A stretch of 51,981 bases of DNA from Bradyrhizobium sp. RD5-C2 (GTDB taxonomy: Bacteria; Pseudomonadota; Alphaproteobacteria; Rhizobiales; Xanthobacteraceae). The stretch is from NCBI RefSeq assembly GCF_019972155.1, contig NZ_BOVL01000014.1:121467-173447 (forward strand), read 5' to 3'. Shown here one piece after another: positions 1 to 7,533 of the stretch. The stretch's first letter is position 1, and every line of letters begins with the position of its first letter. The translations under genes were made by a program, and so were the position numbers. The notes below the pieces were generated by a model that was given only the letters and a program-made list of their open reading frames with translations, was not told where the DNA came from and made no database searches.

Positions 1-89
1 GGCCAGTGCAGCGTGCCGGCGAAGGCAAACAGCAGCGCGGCCATTGCGACGACGAAGAAAGTATTCTGCAGGAGGAGCTTTGCGATCAT
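1..89 (-). CDS. Partial membrane protein, N-terminus only (isoprenylcysteine methyltransferase-like?)
   Basis: Only the first 29 codons are present; the gene runs off the left edge. The reverse strand reads MIAKLLLQNTFFVVAMAALL and then a second hydrophobic stretch ending in AGTLHW, as expected for a first transmembrane helix. The ATG is the complement of bases 87-89. Similar N-termini occur in the small membrane methyltransferases of the isoprenylcysteine carboxyl methyltransferase-like family, but this fragment has no catalytic motif, so the family is a guess. The coding call rests on the open frame and the hydrophobic character. Confidence 0.5.
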   Translation of the reverse strand, partial: MIAKLLLQNTFFVVAMAALLFAFAGTLHW

Positions 90-242
90 GGGCGGGCTCC
101 GTGATTCCAGCCACGATTATCGCACCGTTTTCCGGCAAACATGCGACCGCAATTATCAACTTTCGGAGCGGGAGGAACGTTCCGGTGCGGCCCCTGCGTT
201 GACAATTATATAGGCAACATTGGCGTGCCGTGATGCGGCTGG

Positions 243-734
243 TCACTCGTTCTTGCCGCGACGCACCGTGATCGAGGCATCGGTCCGGTTGCGCGTACAT
301 TCGAGGTTGAGGCGGCGATAGCGCATCGTGATGGTGTTGCCGCGCAGGATGCCCATGCGCTTCAGGCAGCGCGAGGTGCCGGTGGCGGCGTCGTCCTTCG
401 GCACGGTGAAGACCAGTGCGGTGGCGGAGCCGACCAGGTTGAAGAACTCGGGCTTCATTTTGCGATCGGTCTTGGCAAAGAGCTCGATCGAATAATCCTT
501 GCCGCGGCAGCCGAGCGACAATTCCTTCGCCGCCGGATGTGTGAGGTATGTGATGTTGGCGGCGCTGAAATTGACCTTCAGCCCGTCGATCTGGCCGGCG
601 AGCTGCTTGGCGATGTCCTCGCAGGGATCGGCATGCGCCGGCGCGGCAGTGAAGGCTGTCGCCAGCGCGATCAGCGCGGCCGGCATGATGGAGCGGATGC
701 TCAAGGGAAAGCGTCGGCGCAACGGTGCTGTCAC
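243..734 (-). CDS. Secreted hypothetical protein
   Basis: A 163-residue protein starting at GTG, with a purine-rich GGGGG stretch seven bases upstream. The first 35 residues look like a signal peptide: RRR near the start, a hydrophobic core PAALIALATAF, and cleavage after APAHA. An internal ATG at residue 17 would also leave a signal peptide. The mature part has four cysteines (DPCED, LGCRG, SRCLK, LECTR) that could form two periplasmic disulfides. I do not recognise a named family. It probably acts in the periplasm or outside the cell; its function is unknown. Confidence 0.65.
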   Translation of the reverse strand: MTAPLRRRFPLSIRSIMPAALIALATAFTAAPAHADPCEDIAKQLAGQIDGLKVNFSAANITYLTHPAAKELSLGCRGKDYSIELFAKTDRKMKPEFFNLVGSATALVFTVPKDDAATGTSRCLKRMGILRGNTITMRYRRLNLECTRNRTDASITVRRGKNE

Positions 735-809
735 GAAATACCCCCGCGGTATGAAAATACGCGAAGTTACATGCAGGCTCCCGCGCAGCGCGTCAATACG
801 GCCGGTCCG

Positions 810-1127
810 TCAGGATGCGCACTTGCCGTCCTGCGCCTTGGAGGCGCCGGCAGCGCGGCGTTCGCAATCATTGCCATAGGTCTTGCCGTCGCAGCCGCAC
901 ACCGGCTTGAAGATCTTGTTGCAGATCGTCGGCCGGAACGCGCAGCTGCCGGTCTGGTCGGCACGGCCGCATTGTCCCGGCTTGAACTGGCAGAACTGGC
1001 CGCTACGGCTGCATTGAACGCCGGCAAGGCCGCCGCACGACTTGCCGAGGCGGGCCGCGTCGGCGCCGGTCGGGACCGCGATCAACAAGGCCAGCGCCGC
1101 AAACCAGACGAAAAGCGCTGTCTTCAT
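810..1127 (-). CDS. Secreted Kazal-type protease inhibitor domain protein
   Basis: A 105-residue protein. The start at 1127 is preferred over an in-frame upstream ATG because GGGAGA lies just before it and a signal peptide follows at once (MKTALFVWFAALALLIAVP, cleavage near ADAA). The mature part has ten cysteines. Its C-terminal half, C-x6-VCGCDGKTYGNDC-x12-KC, is the Kazal core (VCG-x-DG-x-TY-x-N-x-C); the N-terminal half is a shorter cysteine module with four to five cysteines. Kazal domains usually inhibit serine proteases by presenting a reactive loop near the second cysteine. The protease target here is unknown. Confident on the fold, not on the activity. Confidence 0.8.
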   Translation of the reverse strand: MKTALFVWFAALALLIAVPTGADAARLGKSCGGLAGVQCSRSGQFCQFKPGQCGRADQTGSCAFRPTICNKIFKPVCGCDGKTYGNDCERRAAGASKAQDGKCAS

Positions 1128-1360
1128 GATGGTCTCCCGATGACTTTCTTGACCGCTTCGCGGATCGCTGAAGCGTTGTGGCAACCAGAGATTACCGACG
1201 GATGAAAGGTAACACATGGATTGCCGGTCCCGTGCATGGCTGGAAGGCGGCCGGCTTCCCTTTCCTTTGGCCGAAAAAGGCTTAGAACGGCTCTACATTC
1301 CGGCGGCCGCACGGCCGGACCGGCCCCACGAACCCGACCTGCAAGCCCAAAGAGCAGCTC

Positions 1361-3013
1361 ATGAACGCCCCCTCAGCCTTCCCCGACCAGAAGCCCGTTC
1401 CGCCCTACAAGCACACCCCGCTGTTCCCGCTGGGGGCCGATACCACGCCCTACAAGAAAGTGACGAGCGAGGGCGTCCGGGTCGAGAAGGTGTTGGGCAA
1501 GGACATGCTGGTGGTGTCGCGCGAGGCGCTGCGGGCGCTGTCAGAGGCCGCCTTCGGCGACATCAACCACTATCTGCGGCCGGGCCATTTGAAACAGCTG
1601 CGCTCGATCCTCGAGGACAAGGAAGCCAGCGACAACGACAAGTTCGTCGCCTTCGACTTCCTGAAGAACGCCAACATCGCCGCCGGCGGCGTGCTGCCGA
1701 TGTGCCAGGACACCGGCACCGCGATCATCATGGGCAAGAAGGGCTGCAACGTCATCACCGACGGCGACGACGAGGCCGCGCTCTCCGAAGGAGCGCGCGA
1801 CGCCTATCTGCGCCGCAATCTCCGCTATTCGCAGGTCGCTCCCTTGTCGATGTATGAGGAGAAGAACACCGCCAACAACATGCCGGCGCAGTGCGAGATC
1901 TACGCCGAGGGCGACGACGCCTACAAGTTCATGTTCATGGCCAAGGGCGGCGGCTCCGCCAACAAGAGTTTTCTGTTCCAGGCGACGCCCTCGGTGCTGA
2001 CCAAGGACCGGCTGCTGGCGTTCCTGAAGGAGAAGGTGCTGACGCTCGGCACCGCCGCATGTCCGCCGTACCACCTCGCGATCGTGATCGGCGGCACTTC
2101 GGCTGAGCTCTGCATGAAGACCGTGAAGCTTGCTTCCGCGCGCTATCTCGATGCGCTGCCGACCCACGGCTCGGCTGACGGCAACGCGTTCCGCGATCTC
2201 GAGATGGAGCAGGAAATCCTCAAGATGACGCAAAGCCTGGGGGTCGGCGCGCAGTTCGGCGGCAAGTATTTCTGCCACGACGTGCGCGTGATCCGCATGC
2301 CGCGCCACGGCGCCTCGCTGCCGATCGGGCTCGGCGTCTCGTGCTCGGCGGACCGCCAGGTGCTCGGCAAGATCACCAAGGACGGCGTTTATCTCGAGGA
2401 GCTCGAGCATAACCCGGCGCAGTATCTGCCCGCGATCGAGCAGTCGCTCGGCGGTGAGGTCGTCAAGATCGACCTCAACAAGCCGATGAAGGAAATCCTC
2501 GCGACGCTCTCGCAATATCCGATCAAGACCCGCGTCTCGATGACCGGCACCATGATCGTGGCGCGCGATTCCGCCCACGCCAAGCTGCGCGAGCGGCTGG
2601 AGAAGGGCGAGCCGCTGCCGGATTATTTCAAGAACCATCCGGTCTACTATGCCGGCCCGGCCAAGACGCCCGATGGCTACGCCTCCGGCGCGTTCGGCCC
2701 GACCACGGCCGGCCGCATGGATTCCTTCGTCGACCAGTTCCAGGCCGCGGGTGGATCGATGGTGATGGTCGCCAAGGGCAACCGCGCGGTCGCGGTGCGC
2801 GAGGCCTGCAAGAAGCACGGCGGCTTCTATCTCGGCTCGATCGGTGGTGCTGCGGCGAATCTTGCCGAGCACTGCATCAAGAAGGTCGAGGTGGTCGAGT
2901 ATCCCGAACTCGGCATGGAAGCGATCTGGCGCATCGAGGTGGTCGACTTCCCGGCCTTCATCATCATCGATGACAAGGGCAACGACTTCTTCAAGGAATT
3001 GAATCTGGGTTGA
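1361..3013 (+). CDS. fumA: Fumarate hydratase, class I (iron-sulfur)
   Basis: A 550-residue class I fumarase catalysing fumarate + water to (S)-malate in the cytosolic TCA cycle. The N-terminal catalytic domain includes VLPMCQDTGTAIIMGKKG, where the Cys would be a 4Fe-4S ligand, and further conserved cysteines occur in TAACPPYH and GVSCSADRQ. The C-terminal beta domain contains MTGTMIVARDSAHAK and the GAFGPTTAGRMDSF stretch. The length matches the single-chain type. The gene overlaps the next by four bases, implying co-translation. No class II (fumC-like) motifs are present. The 4Fe-4S cluster of this class is oxygen-sensitive in known members. Confidence 0.95.
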   Translation: MNAPSAFPDQKPVPPYKHTPLFPLGADTTPYKKVTSEGVRVEKVLGKDMLVVSREALRALSEAAFGDINHYLRPGHLKQLRSILEDKEASDNDKFVAFDFLKNANIAAGGVLPMCQDTGTAIIMGKKGCNVITDGDDEAALSEGARDAYLRRNLRYSQVAPLSMYEEKNTANNMPAQCEIYAEGDDAYKFMFMAKGGGSANKSFLFQATPSVLTKDRLLAFLKEKVLTLGTAACPPYHLAIVIGGTSAELCMKTVKLASARYLDALPTHGSADGNAFRDLEMEQEILKMTQSLGVGAQFGGKYFCHDVRVIRMPRHGASLPIGLGVSCSADRQVLGKITKDGVYLEELEHNPAQYLPAIEQSLGGEVVKIDLNKPMKEILATLSQYPIKTRVSMTGTMIVARDSAHAKLRERLEKGEPLPDYFKNHPVYYAGPAKTPDGYASGAFGPTTAGRMDSFVDQFQAAGGSMVMVAKGNRAVAVREACKKHGGFYLGSIGGAAANLAEHCIKKVEVVEYPELGMEAIWRIEVVDFPAFIIIDDKGNDFFKELNLG

Positions 3014-3684
3014 TTGCGGTCGGCCTCGACGGATTCTCCAAAGGCTGGGTCGCCGTCAGCATCGACGGCGACCGGCGCACGCTTTCCTTTCACAGCAATA
3101 TTGCCGACGTGCTGGCGCATCCGTTCGATCGCGCCGGGATCGATATCCCGATCGGCATGACCGAGGACGGCAGGCGCGATTGCGACCTGCTTGCCCGCGC
3201 GTGGCTGCGCCCGCACACCTCGCGCGTCTTCACAGGTGCGCGGCGCTGGCTGTGGCAAGAGTTCGACGATCCCGATGCGGCGAACCGTGAAGCGCTGCGC
3301 CGCGGCCAAACCCGCGTCTCGCGCCAGCTCTGGCATCTCGGCAACAAGATCATGGAGGTCGACGCGTTCGTCCGCGCGAACGCCGCACGCGATATCCGCG
3401 AGGTGCATCCCGAACTGGTGTTCCTGCGGCTGAACGGCGGCGAGCCCTTGCCGCGCAAGAAGTCGGAGGAGGGCGACGCGCTTCGCCGCAAGCTCTTGAA
3501 GCGTGCCGGCTTCAGCGAGATCGATCGCTGGCTGACCGAAGCGCGGATCGGCACCGGCGCGAAGCGCGACGATGTGCTGGATGCCTGCGCCGTGGCGCTG
3601 GCTGCTCATGAACCAAGCGGCTGCGTTCCCGGGGGACCGCAGCCGCTCGATGCGCATGATCTGCCGATGCAGATCTGGTTCTAG
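3010..3684 (+). CDS. DUF429 family protein (predicted RNase H-like nuclease)
   Basis: A 224-residue protein. The start is a TTG overlapping the fumarase stop as TTGA. It begins IAVGLDGFSKGWVAVSIDG, the first beta strand and acidic residue of an RNase H-like fold, followed by GIDIPIGMTEDGRRDCD and EVHPELVF, then KRDDVLDACAVALAA, where aspartates could complete a metal site. This pattern matches DUF429, predicted to be a nuclease but without a defined physiological role that I know of. The link to fumarase may be only translational. Confidence 0.8.
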   Translation: MIAVGLDGFSKGWVAVSIDGDRRTLSFHSNIADVLAHPFDRAGIDIPIGMTEDGRRDCDLLARAWLRPHTSRVFTGARRWLWQEFDDPDAANREALRRGQTRVSRQLWHLGNKIMEVDAFVRANAARDIREVHPELVFLRLNGGEPLPRKKSEEGDALRRKLLKRAGFSEIDRWLTEARIGTGAKRDDVLDACAVALAAHEPSGCVPGGPQPLDAHDLPMQIWF

Positions 3685-3694
3685 ACGGGGACGC

Positions 3695-3991
3695 TTACGC
3701 CCGCGTGCCGGTGAAGGGGAAGCTGCCCATCGGGCCGATGCCCATCTCGCCGGAGATGCCGTCGCCTGCGACCTTGCCGGAGAATTCGAGCGTCAGCGGC
3801 ATCGGATTGGTGATGGAGACCTTCCAGGCGACGCTGTCGCCGTTCACGGTGCCGTCGAAGATTTCGGTGGAGTTGCCCTCGGCACCCTGCGTGCCGGTGA
3901 GCGTCCCGCCGGAGCTTGCCAGCGACAGCGTCGCCTTGCGCTCGCCCATCGGCGTCGTCATCGTGAGATTCCAGTTTCCGTCCACCGCCAT
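3695..3991 (-). CDS. Conserved hypothetical protein, beta-rich, 98 aa
   Basis: The ATG at 3991 is preferred over one 33 bases upstream because GGAGGGGAG precedes it by a few bases. The protein has no signal peptide or membrane segment. It has alternating beta-type stretches (NWNLTMTTPMG, KATLSLASSGG, VAWKVSITNPMPLTLEFSG) rich in Gly, Thr and Ser, suggesting a small cytosolic beta-barrel or lipocalin-like fold. Proteins of this pattern recur in Bradyrhizobium, but I know no function. It converges on the DUF429 gene. A bradyrhizobial palindromic repeat lies upstream at 4014-4064. Confidence 0.65.
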   Translation of the reverse strand: MAVDGNWNLTMTTPMGERKATLSLASSGGTLTGTQGAEGNSTEIFDGTVNGDSVAWKVSITNPMPLTLEFSGKVAGDGISGEMGIGPMGSFPFTGTRA

Positions 3992-4013
3992 TGATGTCTC
4001 CCCTCCAGGTGAA

Positions 4014-4064
4014 AGCGTTTTCAAGCGAAGTGGCTACCGGTTCGCGTGAAGAAAACGCGTCAAA
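4014..4064. repeat. Bradyrhizobial intergenic repeat A, copy 1
   Basis: A 51-bp element beginning AGCGTTTTCAAGCGAAGTGG and ending GAAAACGCGTCAAA. It recurs almost unchanged in inverse orientation at 47021-47071, with one clear mismatch near its middle. Its arms AGCGTTTTC and GAAAACGC are complementary and the centre ACCGGT is palindromic, so a transcript could fold. It lies just upstream of the 98-aa hypothetical gene. Confidence 0.8.
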
Positions 4065-4124
4065 CCAGAGCGTGCGCGGGTATAGCCCATCTTGCCGCGC
4101 GCGCCTAGTTCGCGGCTGCGGCGA

Positions 4125-4679
4125 TCAGGCGCGGGCGGCGGCGCGCAGCCGGTTGCCGACCAGGAAGCGGAAAGCGACATACTGGATCGCGAAAGCGGCG
4201 ATCTTGGCGCCGACCAGCACCACCGACACGTAGAACGCCCACAGCTTCATGTCGCCGGTTGCTGCGATCGCGATGGTGCCGGCGGCGAGGATGAACATCA
4301 GCCCGGCCCAGGCGTAGCCGGCGAGGGTGGCGTATTCCGGAATGGTCTCGGTCACGATCGGCGGCAGATAGCGCAGCATCCAGCCGCGTTTGAGCATGAT
4401 CGCGCCGATCGCGATGTGGCCGATCGCGGGTTTCGCCAGCACGAAGCGCGGATCGTTGGTGAGCAGCGTCGCGCCGCCGAGCACGATCACCAGCCCAAGG
4501 CTCGCCCAGGTCATGTAGCCGAGCGCCTGTCCCTTCACGCGCGCATAGACCACTTGGGCAATCGCACCCACGATCGCAACAGCGGTGGCGATCAGGACAT
4601 TGTCGGTGGCGAGATAGACCACCAGGAACACGATGGTGGAGAGGAAGTCGCTCGCGAGCCTGGCAAATACGCTCTTCAT
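4125..4679 (-). CDS. YciB/IspZ-like inner membrane protein
   Basis: A 184-residue integral membrane protein with about five hydrophobic helices. The start at 4679 (MKSVFARLASDF) is chosen because the helices begin soon after it and the upstream open sequence looks like the preceding gene read in another frame. The section GGATLLTNDPRFVLAKPAIG followed by HIAIGAIMLKRGWMLRYLP resembles the YciB (septation protein A, IspZ) pattern of a short loop with N-D-x-F and K-P before the next helix. YciB proteins affect envelope and septum integrity. It follows the 191-aa membrane gene by 58 bases and probably shares its operator-flanked promoter. The exact role is unknown. Confidence 0.75.
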   Translation of the reverse strand: MKSVFARLASDFLSTIVFLVVYLATDNVLIATAVAIVGAIAQVVYARVKGQALGYMTWASLGLVIVLGGATLLTNDPRFVLAKPAIGHIAIGAIMLKRGWMLRYLPPIVTETIPEYATLAGYAWAGLMFILAAGTIAIAATGDMKLWAFYVSVVLVGAKIAAFAIQYVAFRFLVGNRLRAAARA

Positions 4680-4737
4680 CGTCGTGGTTTCCGTTTCGTC
4701 GGGCAGGATGATCGTTGTGATGTTGCTATTGCAGCGT

Positions 4738-5313
4738 CTAGCGTGACGGCAGTGCGCCCGTAGGCGGCGTCCCGTACTTGGCCGCGCGATATTGCGGATA
4801 CCAGCGGGTGAAGTACACCGCGGCATTGCGCGCGGCGAAGGCGATCAAGAGGCCGGTCCACAGCGGCAGGGCGGGCACATAGAGCACCGTGATGTTGCCG
4901 ATCAACATCAACAGCGTCGCAGCGGTCCAGGCTCCGGTGATCAGGTAGTTGGCATAGAGGAAGCCCGGCTGCTTCGCGATCTCGGCGTCGACCTGTTCGA
5001 GCGCATATTGCCGCGTGAAGGGATGGCCGATCAGGATCGAGGCGAACGACACCAGCAGGATGCCGGCATCGACAGCGATCTTCACCGCGATGGTGCTTGG
5101 CGTCGCATCGATGAAGGTGAGGTAGCTGCCGACTGCGGTGAACACGATCACCGAGCCGACGCCGAGGATCTTGATGCTGCGGCCGCGCGCGATATCGAAC
5201 GCGATGACGGCAAGGCAAATCAGTGCGGCAGCGAGCAGGCTGACCGTGGCCGAGGTCACCAGCATCAGTGTGGCGAAGGCGCCGTAGGGAGCGAGGATCA
5301 GGAAGATCGTCAT
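4738..5313 (-). CDS. Integral membrane protein, distant YciB-like partner
   Basis: A 191-residue protein with about six hydrophobic segments. The start at 5313 (MTIFLILAPYGAF) is favoured over an upstream in-frame ATG, because the longer version would run into the operator at 5332-5350. It carries SILIGHPFTRQYALEQVDAE and RNAAVYFTRWYPQYRAAKYG. It is similar in size and helix layout to the next gene downstream, but shared residues are few, so homology is only possible. The two probably form an operon controlled by the TetR protein encoded at 7534, because the same operator and promoter layout precedes this gene and the carotenoid oxygenase. Confidence 0.75.
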   Translation of the reverse strand: MTIFLILAPYGAFATLMLVTSATVSLLAAALICLAVIAFDIARGRSIKILGVGSVIVFTAVGSYLTFIDATPSTIAVKIAVDAGILLVSFASILIGHPFTRQYALEQVDAEIAKQPGFLYANYLITGAWTAATLLMLIGNITVLYVPALPLWTGLLIAFAARNAAVYFTRWYPQYRAAKYGTPPTGALPSR

Positions 5314-5331
5314 TAGGAGCCTCGAAGGCTG

Positions 5332-5403
5332 ATCTTTACACTGTAAAGATAAGCTAGGGGTGGGCAGGGTAAGCGTCAAGTGAAATCTTTACAGTGTCAA
5401 AAT
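5332..5403 (-). promoter_or_regulatory. Paired TetR-type operators flanking a reverse-strand promoter
   Basis: A perfect 19-bp palindrome ATCTTTACACTGTAAAGAT lies at 5332-5350, with a second, imperfect copy ATCTTTACAGTGTCAAAAT at 5385-5403; their centres are 53 bp apart. Between them, read leftwards, are TTGACG (5374-5379) as a possible -35 and TAGCTT (5351-5356) as a possible -10, 17 bases apart. The downstream operator would cover the start point. Related sites in the same order occur at 7442-7514. Operators and spacing are seen; binding by the local TetR is inferred. Confidence 0.75.
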
Positions 5404-5455
5404 CGTGATGGATAGAAGGAAAAATAAGACTTATCAATGAGTTGCTCGCGAGCAA

Positions 5456-5869
5456 TCAATTCATGCCGCCCGAACTGATCCGCGACAGCGTCGTCACGGC
5501 ACAGGTGATGAGCAGGCCGATGGTGATGAAGATGCCGCCGGCCCGCCCGATCGAGAACCGCAGCGAGCCGGCCGCCGCAGACATCCCGAGCGGATGAATA
5601 AGCCGCGACAGCAGCAGCGCCGCCATCAGGAGGTGCACGCGCGACGGCGATGCTCCCGCCATCTCGAGGAATGCGACCATCAGCGTGATGATCGGAACAT
5701 ACTCCATGAAATTGGCATGGACACGGATCGCGTTATGCAGCGCGAGGTTGCCGCCGTCGCTGAACGGCGCTCGGCTGCTTCGCCGCAGCCGGATCACCTG
5801 CAAGGCGAGGACCGCGTAGAGCAGGGCGAGGATTGCAAGGTAGCCTGCCGTGATCGAAGGCATGTGCAT
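5456..5869 (-). CDS. MAPEG family membrane protein
   Basis: A 137-residue protein with four hydrophobic helices, typical of MAPEG proteins (membrane-associated proteins in eicosanoid and glutathione metabolism). The ATG at 5869 is chosen because GAGGAGG lies five bases upstream. Diagnostic residues are RSSRAPF, HNAIRVHANFMEYVPI (the R-x-x-x-N-x-x-E-x-x-P core) and a later SRLIHPLGM. Family members use glutathione or act on lipids and drugs; the bacterial role is mostly undefined. It lies between the membrane-protein operon and the carotenoid oxygenase, but no TetR-type operator is visible just upstream of it, so its inclusion in that regulon is unproven. Confidence 0.88.
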   Translation of the reverse strand: MHMPSITAGYLAILALLYAVLALQVIRLRRSSRAPFSDGGNLALHNAIRVHANFMEYVPIITLMVAFLEMAGASPSRVHLLMAALLLSRLIHPLGMSAAAGSLRFSIGRAGGIFITIGLLITCAVTTLSRISSGGMN

Positions 5870-5908
5870 GCGAACCTCCTCGGTGCGTCGTCTACATGTC
5901 CCCCACAA

Positions 5909-6005
5909 CGTCATTCCGGGGCATCGCACAGCGATGAACCCGGGATCTCTTGACCGACAATCTCCGGCTTCCGGGTTCAACTCTGCGGGCTGCCCCGGAA
6001 TGACG
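5909..6005. repeat. Intergenic palindromic repeat C (CGTCATTCCGGGGC arms)
   Basis: A 97-bp element with perfect 14-bp inverted ends, CGTCATTCCGGGGC at 5909-5922 and GCCCCGGAATGACG at 5992-6005. An inner arm pair GAACCCGG / CCGGGTTC makes a long hairpin possible. It sits between the carotenoid oxygenase stop and the MAPEG start, where it could stabilise or end transcripts. I recall this palindrome as abundant in Bradyrhizobium and Rhodopseudomonas chromosomes. Confidence 0.8.
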
Positions 6006-6016
6006 GAGGTGGGACG

Positions 6017-7420
6017 CTACTCCGCTCCCACCCAATTGCCATGGAATCCATCCGGCACGCGGTGGCCGAGATGAACCAGCGCCGTCGGGCCCGCTTCGAC
6101 GTCGGTGGCGTTGAAGACGGCGAGGTCGCTGCGGTTTTCGCGGGCGCGCCAGACCACCGCGAGCAGCCAGCCGTCGCCCTCGGCCGCGTCAGCACTACGC
6201 TCGACGAACACGGGCTCGGAGATGGTGTCGCCGGCAGGCAGCAGATAGTGGCCGAGCCGCTTGCCGCGGCCGTCGACATGCACGATGCCCGACAGCGCAC
6301 CGAACATCGGCAGGTCGGGGTTGGCGCAGGCGTACCAGCCGTGATTGCTCGCAAATCCTGCGCGGCGATCGTCGACGCGGGGGAATTCGCCGGTGAGATC
6401 GTCGAGATAGGTTTGCGTGAAGCGGTCGGTATTGCCGGAGAGATCGAACGTCCAGCGGCAATAGCGCGCGCGGTTCTTCTTCGGATCGGTCTGCGAGCCG
6501 TCGGGATGGTTGAACAGCGGCGCTTCCTCGAACTGCATTACGTCGGCGATGATGCGGTTGCCGTCTTCCCACGCGTTCATGACATGGAAGACGTAGCAGG
6601 TCTCGGCGCGGAACCAGACGATGTCCTTCGAGGCGCCGCTGCGCTTCATCACGCCGACATAGGCGCCCTTCTCGGGCTCCCAGGCGTAGGGCGCCTGTCC
6701 GCGCATCGCGCGCTGCATGCTGCCGGTGATCGGCAGGATCGGAAACAGCACATGGTTCTCGGTGACGATGAAGTCGTGCACCATGCTGGCGTAGGGCGCC
6801 TCGAAGCGTTCGAACCGGGTCACCACGCCCGATGAGCTTACAGCTCCGTACGACAGCGCCGGCGTCAGCGGACCCGCGGCGTTATAGCCGAAGAACACCA
6901 TCTCGCCGGTGACCGGATCGATCTTGGGATGCGCGGTGACGGGACCTGAGATCGCGCCCTTGTAGTCGCAATAGCCGAGGCGATTGAGCGTGCCGGGCTC
7001 GATCTCGGTCGGCAGATGGCTCTCGACGAGCGCCAGCAGCTTGCCGCCGTGGAAGATGATGTTGGTGTTGGCGACACAGCCGTCCGTCGTGATGTCGGCG
7101 GGGGCGTCCGGCAGCTTGCGGCCGAAGCCGCCGAACAGCGCGCGGCCGGCGTCATGCTCGGCCTGCCATTTTGCGGTGCGGACCCAGCGGTTGCGGTAGC
7201 TAGCGCGGCCGTTCTCGAGATGGAAGGCGTGCAGCATCCCGTCGCCTACGAACCAGTGCGCGCCCGGCGCTTCGAACTGCGGATTGGGACCGTTGCGGTA
7301 CAGCGTGCCATTCAGCTCGCGCGGCAATTCGCCTGTAATCTTGAGGAACGGCGCATCGGCTTCAAACGGGATCGGCGCCAGATTGGTCCGCGCCGTGTTG
7401 GATGTGACCTGGTCGAGCAT
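6017..7420 (-). CDS. Carotenoid oxygenase (RPE65 / lignostilbene dioxygenase family)
   Basis: A 467-residue non-haem iron dioxygenase cleaving double bonds of carotenoids, apocarotenoids or stilbenes. The start at 7420 has GGGAGA six bases upstream. The four iron-binding histidines of the family are present at about H164 (TAHPKID), H215 (MVHDF), H279 (FHVMNAWEDGN) and H460 (FHGNW near the C-terminus). The N-terminal ELNGTLYRNGPNPQFEAPG is also typical. The substrate cannot be read from sequence; retinoid, apocarotenoid and lignin-stilbene cleavage are all possible. It is divergent from the TetR gene, and operators flank its promoter. Confidence 0.92.
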   Translation of the reverse strand: MLDQVTSNTARTNLAPIPFEADAPFLKITGELPRELNGTLYRNGPNPQFEAPGAHWFVGDGMLHAFHLENGRASYRNRWVRTAKWQAEHDAGRALFGGFGRKLPDAPADITTDGCVANTNIIFHGGKLLALVESHLPTEIEPGTLNRLGYCDYKGAISGPVTAHPKIDPVTGEMVFFGYNAAGPLTPALSYGAVSSSGVVTRFERFEAPYASMVHDFIVTENHVLFPILPITGSMQRAMRGQAPYAWEPEKGAYVGVMKRSGASKDIVWFRAETCYVFHVMNAWEDGNRIIADVMQFEEAPLFNHPDGSQTDPKKNRARYCRWTFDLSGNTDRFTQTYLDDLTGEFPRVDDRRAGFASNHGWYACANPDLPMFGALSGIVHVDGRGKRLGHYLLPAGDTISEPVFVERSADAAEGDGWLLAVVWRARENRSDLAVFNATDVEAGPTALVHLGHRVPDGFHGNWVGAE

Positions 7421-7441
7421 TCCGCATCTCCCTGCATTATA

Positions 7442-7514
7442 ATCTTTACATCGTAAAGATATCAGTAGGGATGACGTCATCGATCGTCAAGCAAAATCTT
7501 TACAGTGTAAAAAT
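7442..7514 (-). promoter_or_regulatory. Paired TetR-type operators and divergent promoter region
   Basis: Site 1, ATCTTTACATCGTAAAGAT at 7442-7460, and site 2, ATCTTTACAGTGTAAAAAT at 7496-7514, each deviate from the perfect palindrome at one position; centres are 54 bp apart. Read leftwards, TTGACG (7485-7490) and TACTGA (7462-7467) are a possible -35 and -10 for the carotenoid oxygenase. A separate palindrome GATGACGTCATC (7470-7481) lies between them. Site 2 is 20 bases before the TetR start, so autoregulation is likely. Confidence 0.78.
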
Positions 7515-7533
7515 TGCGACCTATAACGGCGGC

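Noticed and set aside
1541..2872. Long reverse open frame of about 443 codons
   Set aside because: Lies antisense inside the class I fumarase gene; its composition is the mirror of high-GC codon bias, with no domain.
7471..7533. Upstream in-frame extension of the TetR gene
   Set aside because: It would place operator site 2 within the coding region; the ATG at 7534 is more consistent with the divergent promoter layout.
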